A stretch of DNA of 64,000 bases, taken from Antedon mediterranea (Eukaryota > Echinodermata > Crinoidea > Comatulida > Antedonidae). The notes under the pieces were generated by a model. That model did no database searches. It was not told where the DNA came from and saw only the letters and a list, made by a program, of their open reading frames with translations. Where the stretch lies: contig NC_092670.1 in assembly GCF_964355755.1 (NCBI RefSeq), positions 31,733,795 through 31,797,794 on the forward strand, read 5' to 3'. Within the stretch, counting starts at the first letter, position 1. Each line of letters begins with the position of its first letter. Made by a program: the position numbers and the translations under genes. Shown here piece by piece: positions 59,542 to 64,000 of this stretch.

Positions 59542-59694
59542 AGGTTATATGCATTATCATGCATATAACCTCTTGATTCTGTCAAAATCTTTATTAGGTT
59601 ATATGCATGATATGCATATAACCTCTTGATTCTGTCAAAATCTTTATTAGGTTATATGCATGATATGCATATAACCTCTTGATTCTGTCAAAAT
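59542..59694. repeat. Three 53-bp repeats, each with a near-perfect palindrome
   Basis: Each has arms AGGTTATATGCAT and ATGCATATAACCT around a 3-4 nt spacer (59542-59571, 59596-59624, 59649-59677), followed by CTTGATTCTGTCAAAATCTT. Confidence 0.95.
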
Positions 59695-61135
59695 CTTTAT
59701 TTATTTATTTATTTATTTATTTATTCTTTCCTTAGCACTATTTTGTCCGTGCATTATCTTGGCATCAGTTTAATCTAGCTAAGTCAAGTTTTCAGAGTAT
59801 ATTCCTTATGGCCAGGAATCGATGTGGTTATATTTTCACGATGCGTAATCAAAAATTACGCGGTCTACGCGCGATTTTACGAAATCACGTTTGTAATCAT
59901 ATCTTCACAAGCATGAATCACAATTAAACAAAATTTGGTACTCATAAATTTCAGGTCATATTTCATCATATGGCAATACAATTACGTGCGTAGCGCATAT
60001 AACGCTTGCGTACGCGCGCTTAAAATGTTCAAAATTGTCAAAATTTATTTTCGATGAAATTAGAGTACGTTTCAGGCAATTTTAAGCGTTTAAAAAATTG
60101 CCATGAGTGCGCAAATTTTTGCACGCGCACTGCGCGTTAAACGTTAATGCGCACTCTTTTTGCCCGATTTCTGTTTTACAATCTTTCTTTAATAATATCA
60201 TCATATTTGATTCAGGTTTCAACTCGGAATTGCGTTATACGAGCACGTCAAAAGTGATTGGCTACGCACGTATAAGTTAACAAAATGGTGAAAATATGCT
60301 AAATTTTTAAATTAATATATATCGTCAGAATGCAGGGGAACACCTATTTTTTATTTCATTTTCTTGAAGTGTATGTATCATATGTATGATTTATTATCAA
60401 ATTAAGAGAACCAAAGTTGATTAAGTCATCATTAATTGCATATTAAATTTAAAAAAAATAATTTCGACAATCAAACAAATTATGACATTTTCTTAGGCCA
60501 AAATAACAAACTTAACATTAACTTTCTTCCTTCAAAAGTTCATATATTAAAGTTAAAAGTATGTAGTTTGACAGTGCATCATTTGTTTACATTTTAAAGA
60601 TGTCATCATAGTAAAAAATTATAATTCATTTCGGTATGTAATAATCTATTTGCATCAAAGTGGTTACTGCATAGTAAATACACGGAGGAATCTTTCTACA
60701 AATTTTAGTCAGTTGTGTATGGCTCGGTGGTCTGTGCTCGTGTCTATGGCATTCAAGGTACCGAGATCGAGTCTCACCTTGGGAAACGAAATAAGATTTT
60801 TTTTTTATTATCCGTATTGTTTGTTCAAATTTATTTCTTAGTGTATAGATTATACACATGATTTATAATGAAATCTAGATAAAAATTAACTTATGTCTTT
60901 ATTATTATGTAACAACAAATGTGGTTTATGACATTATACGCATATGGATCTTTGATCGGATTGTGATACCGGCTATGGTGTTCGCGTTAGCAAGGTACTA
61001 GGTCCTATCATATATTATAAATAATTAAAGATTCTGAGAAAATCAATCAATCAATATATCTTTAAAAAATCAATTATCTTTATTTAAATCAATGCATATA
61101 ACCTATAATTCGTCATAGTGACGAATTAAATCTAG
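59695..61135 (+). repeat. 1.4-kb unit 1
   Basis: Begins with (TTTA)n, then TTCTTTCCTTAGCACTATTT; ends TAATTCGTCA, loop TAG, TGACGAATTA, AATCTAG. Contains a tRNA-like Pol III promoter at 60718-60775. The short ORFs in it are not conserved between units and are likely non-coding. Confidence 0.85.
60718..60806 (+). promoter_or_regulatory. tRNA-like Pol III A/B boxes with T-run, unit 1
   Basis: A box TGGCTCGGTGG (60720-60730), B box GATCGAGTCTC (about 60766-60776), then a run of T at 60797-60806. Repeated in unit 2 (62153-62245) and unit 3 (63570-63660, A box TGGCTCGATGG). Spacing fits a tRNA-derived promoter; it may be a SINE head carried by the element. Confidence 0.5.
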
Positions 61136-62565
61136 TTTATTTATTTATTTATTTATTCTTTCCTTAGCACTATTTTGTCCGTGCATTATCTTGGCATCAG
61201 TTTAATCTAGCTAAGTCAAGTTTTCAGAGTATATTCCTCATTGCCAGGAATCGATGTGGTTATATTTTCACGATGCGTAATCAAAAATTACGAGGTCTAC
61301 GCGCGATTTTACGAAATCACGTTTGTAATCATATCTTCACAAGCATGAATCACAATTAAACAAAATTTGGTACTCATAAATTTCAGGTCATATTTCATCA
61401 TATGGCAATACAATTACGTGCGTAGCGCATATAACGCTTGCGTACGCGCGCTTAAAATGTTCAAAATTGTCAAAATTTATTTTCGATGAAATTAGAGTAC
61501 GTTTCAGGCAATTTTAAGCGTTTAAAAAATTGCCATGAGTGCGCAGATTTTTGCACGCGCACTGCGCGTTATACGGTAATGCGCACTCTTTTTGTCCGAT
61601 TTCGGTTGTACAACCTTTCTTTAATAATATCATCATATTTTATTCACTTTTCAACGCGTAATTGCCTTATACGAGCACGTCAAAAGTGACAGGCTACGCA
61701 CGTGTAAGTTAACAAAATGGTGAAAATATGCTAAATTTTAAAATTAATATAGATCGTCAGAATGCTCGGGAACACATATTTTTTATTTAATTTTCTTGAA
61801 GTGTATGTATCTTATGTATGATTTATTATTAAACTAAGGGAACAAAAGTTGATTAAGCCATAATTAATTGCATATTAAATTAAAAAAAATTCATTTCGAC
61901 AATCAAACAAATTATGACATTTTCTTAGGCCAAAATAACAAACTTAACATTAACTTTCTTCCTTCAAAAGTTCATATATTAAAGTTAAAAGTATATAGTT
62001 TGACAGTGCATCATTTTTGTACATTTTTAGAGATGTCATCATAGTAAAAAATTATAATTCATTGCGGTATGTAATAATCTATCTGCACCAAAGTGGTTAC
62101 TGCATAGTAAATACACGGAGGAATTTTTCTACAATTTTTAGTCAGTTGTGTATGGCTCGGTGGTGTGTGCTCGTGTCTATGGCACTCAAGGTACCGAGAT
62201 CGAGTCTCACCTTGGGAAACGAAATAAATTTTTTTTTTTATTATCCGTATTGTTTGTTCAAATTTATTTCTTAGTGTATATATTATACACATGATTTATA
62301 ATGAAATCTAGATAAAAAATAACTTATGTCTTTATTATTATGTAACAGCAAATGTGGTTTATGACATTATACGCAGAGGGATCTTTGATCGGATTGTGAT
62401 ACCGGCTATTGTATTCGCGTTAGCAAGGTCCTATCATATATTATATATTATTTAAAGAATCTGAAAAAATCAATGAATCAAAATATCTTTTAAAAATAAA
62501 TTATCTTTATTTTAATTATCAATGCATATAACCTATAATTCGTCATAGTGACGAATTAAATCTAG
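61136..62565 (+). repeat. 1.4-kb unit 2
   Basis: Same order as unit 1, with point changes and small indels; ends with hairpin 62536-62558 and CTAG. The TTTA run at its start is shorter than in unit 1. Confidence 0.85.
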
Positions 62566-63961
62566 TTTATTTATTCTTTCCTTAGCACTATTTTGTCCGT
62601 GAATTATCTTGATATCAGTTTCATCTATCTAAGTCAATTTTTCAGAGTATATTCCTTATGGCCAGGAATCGATGTGGTTATATTTTCACGATGCGTAATC
62701 AAAAATTACGCGGTCTACGCGCGATTTTACGAAATCACGTTTGTAATCATATCTTCACAAGCATGAATCACAATTAAACAAAATTTGGTACTCATAAATT
62801 TCAGGTCATATTTCATCATATGGCAATACAATTACGTGCGTAGCGCATATAACGCTTGCGTACGCGCGCTTAAAATGTTCAAAATTGTCAAAATTTATTT
62901 TCGATGAAATTAGAGTACGTTTCAGGCAATTTTAAGCGTTTAAAAAATTGCCATGAGTGCGCAGATTTTTGCACGCGCACTGCGCGTTATACGTTAATGC
63001 GCACTCTTTTTGTCCGATTTCGGTTGTACAACCTTTCTTTAATAATATCATCATATTTTATTCACTTTTCAACACGTAATTGCCTTATACGAGCACGTCA
63101 AAAGTGACAGGCTACGCACGTGTAAGTTAACAAAATGGTGAAAATATGCTAAATTTTAAAATTAATATATATCGTCAGAATGCAGGGGAACACCTATTTT
63201 TTATTTCATTTTCTTGAAGTGTATGTATCATATGTATGATTTATTATCAAATTAAGAGAACAAAAGTTGATTAAGTCATCATTAATTGCATATTAAATTT
63301 AAAAAAAATAATTTCGACAATCAAACAAATTATGACATTTTCTTAGGCCAAAATAACAAACTTAACATTAACTTTCTTCCTTCAAAAGTTCATATATTAA
63401 AGTTAAAAGTATGTAGTTTGACAGTGCATCATTTGTTTACATTTTAAAGATGTCATCATAGTAAAAAATTATAATTCATTTCGATATGTAATAATCTATT
63501 TGCATCAAAGTGGTTACTGCATAGTAAATACACGGAGGAATTTTTCTACAACTTTTAGTCAGTTGTGTATGGCTCGATGGTCTGTGCTCGTGTCTATGGC
63601 ATTCAAGGTACCGAGATCGAGTCTCACCTTGGGAAACGAAATAAGATTTTTTTTTATTATCCGTATTGTTTGTTCAAATTTATTTCTTAGTGTATAGATT
63701 ATACACATGATGTATAATGAAATCTAGATAAAAATTAACTTATGTCTTTATTATTATGTAACAACAAATGTGGTTTATGACATTATACGCATATGGATCG
63801 GATTGTGATACCGGCTATGGTGTTCGCGTTAGCAAGGTCCTATCATATAATTAAAGATTCTGAGAAAATCAATAAATCAATATATCTTTTAAAAATCAAT
63901 TATCTTTATTTAAATCAATGCATATAACCTATAATTCGTCATAGTGACGAATTAAATCTAG
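62566..63961 (+). repeat. 1.4-kb unit 3
   Basis: Same order; the starting TTTA run is shortest (about two repeats). Ends with hairpin 63932-63954 and CTAG, then the host sequence resumes. Confidence 0.85.
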
Positions 63962-64000
63962 TTATGTTTTGCTGTTATATATTTCGGAATACATAACTTT

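Larger units (their letters stand above)
59539..63962 (+). mobile_element. 4.4-kb insertion: three tandem 1.4-kb hairpin-ended units
   Basis: Unit A reads TCTTATATATGTTTTGCTG without interruption; here TCTTATATA is followed by this insert, and TATGTTTTGCTG resumes at 63963 (TA repeated on both sides). It starts with three 53-bp palindromic repeats (59542-59690), then three units ending in hairpin and CTAG at 61132-61135, 62562-62565 and 63958-63961. The ends match, in structure, the element at 7194-8789. No transposase or Rep/helicase coding. Confidence 0.8.
55381..64000. repeat. Tandem segmental duplication, unit C (partial)
   Basis: Follows A to 59538, is interrupted by a 4.4-kb insertion (59539-63962), and resumes with TATGTTTTGCTGTTATATATTT at the window edge. 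It also has a 0.28-kb deletion near 57309 and a replaced segment at 57590-57835. Confidence 0.9.

Noticed and set aside
60650-63697. Short conserved-looking frames in the 1.4-kb units (for example from MHQSGYCIVN)
   Set aside because: They overlap the tRNA-like promoter, lack upstream or downstream support, and differ in start and end between units.
59539-63962. Straight Helitron call for the array
   Set aside because: The 3' hairpin plus CTAG fits, but no TC 5' end, no A-T insertion site without ambiguity, no Rep/helicase, and a left-end palindrome is present; kept as an unclassified hairpin-ended element.

Overview
The window is AT-rich animal DNA: intron-bearing genes with GT/AG splice sites, and very many transposable elements. 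C-type lectin plus hyalin-repeat (HYR) genes, LRR exons of about 72 nt, a 2A-bearing APE-type LINE and abundant TAGGCCTA palindromes suggest a marine deuterostome, probably an echinoderm. That assignment is inference; no marker gene fixes the species. Few lone ORFs here are genes; most coding signal had to be read as exons by splice sites and phase.

Region 1-9 kb. A minus-strand multi-pass membrane protein gene (2752-7190) is broken by frameshifts, a stop and a 31-bp inverted self-copy. Its last intron holds a 2.37-kb DNA transposon (3130-5503) with a 5-bp target duplication. Next to its 5' end lies a hairpin-ended element (7194-8789). Region 9-19 kb. Seven minus-strand exons (9322-18799) encode leucine-rich repeats of one gene, with a TTAA-flanked MITE and a dead LINE in a 5-kb intron. 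Region 19-28.5 kb. This is a transposon cluster: an L2/CR1-like LINE with a 2A peptide, a SINE inserted in its last codons, a tRNA-like gene plus a Penelope-like RT fragment inside a perfect 50-bp inverted repeat, and a second decayed LINE.

Region 29.4-64 kb. Three tandem copies of one segment (A 29411-45237, B 45238-55380, C 55381 to the window end) each carry a gene for a secreted C-type lectin. Copy A is complete: signal peptide, six-cysteine CTLD with EPN, four HYR domains, about 515 residues, all seven exons in matching phase. Copy B is a pseudogene (8-bp deletion in the CTLD, 1.9-kb deletion through the HYR exons). Copy C has intact first and second exons; its second intron holds a 4.4-kb insertion made of three tandem 1.4-kb units, and the remaining exons lie outside the window. 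The copies act as empty-site controls for each other, so several insertions and deletions can be polarised.

Most unusual signals: (1) six- or seven-base GGCC-core insertions at TA that create TAGGCCTA, polarised by homologous repeat copies; (2) a repeat family whose two terminal hairpins differ in sequence between copies but keep pairing; (3) a fold-back 31-bp templated insertion; (4) nested insertions with a clean empty site in the paralogous copy.
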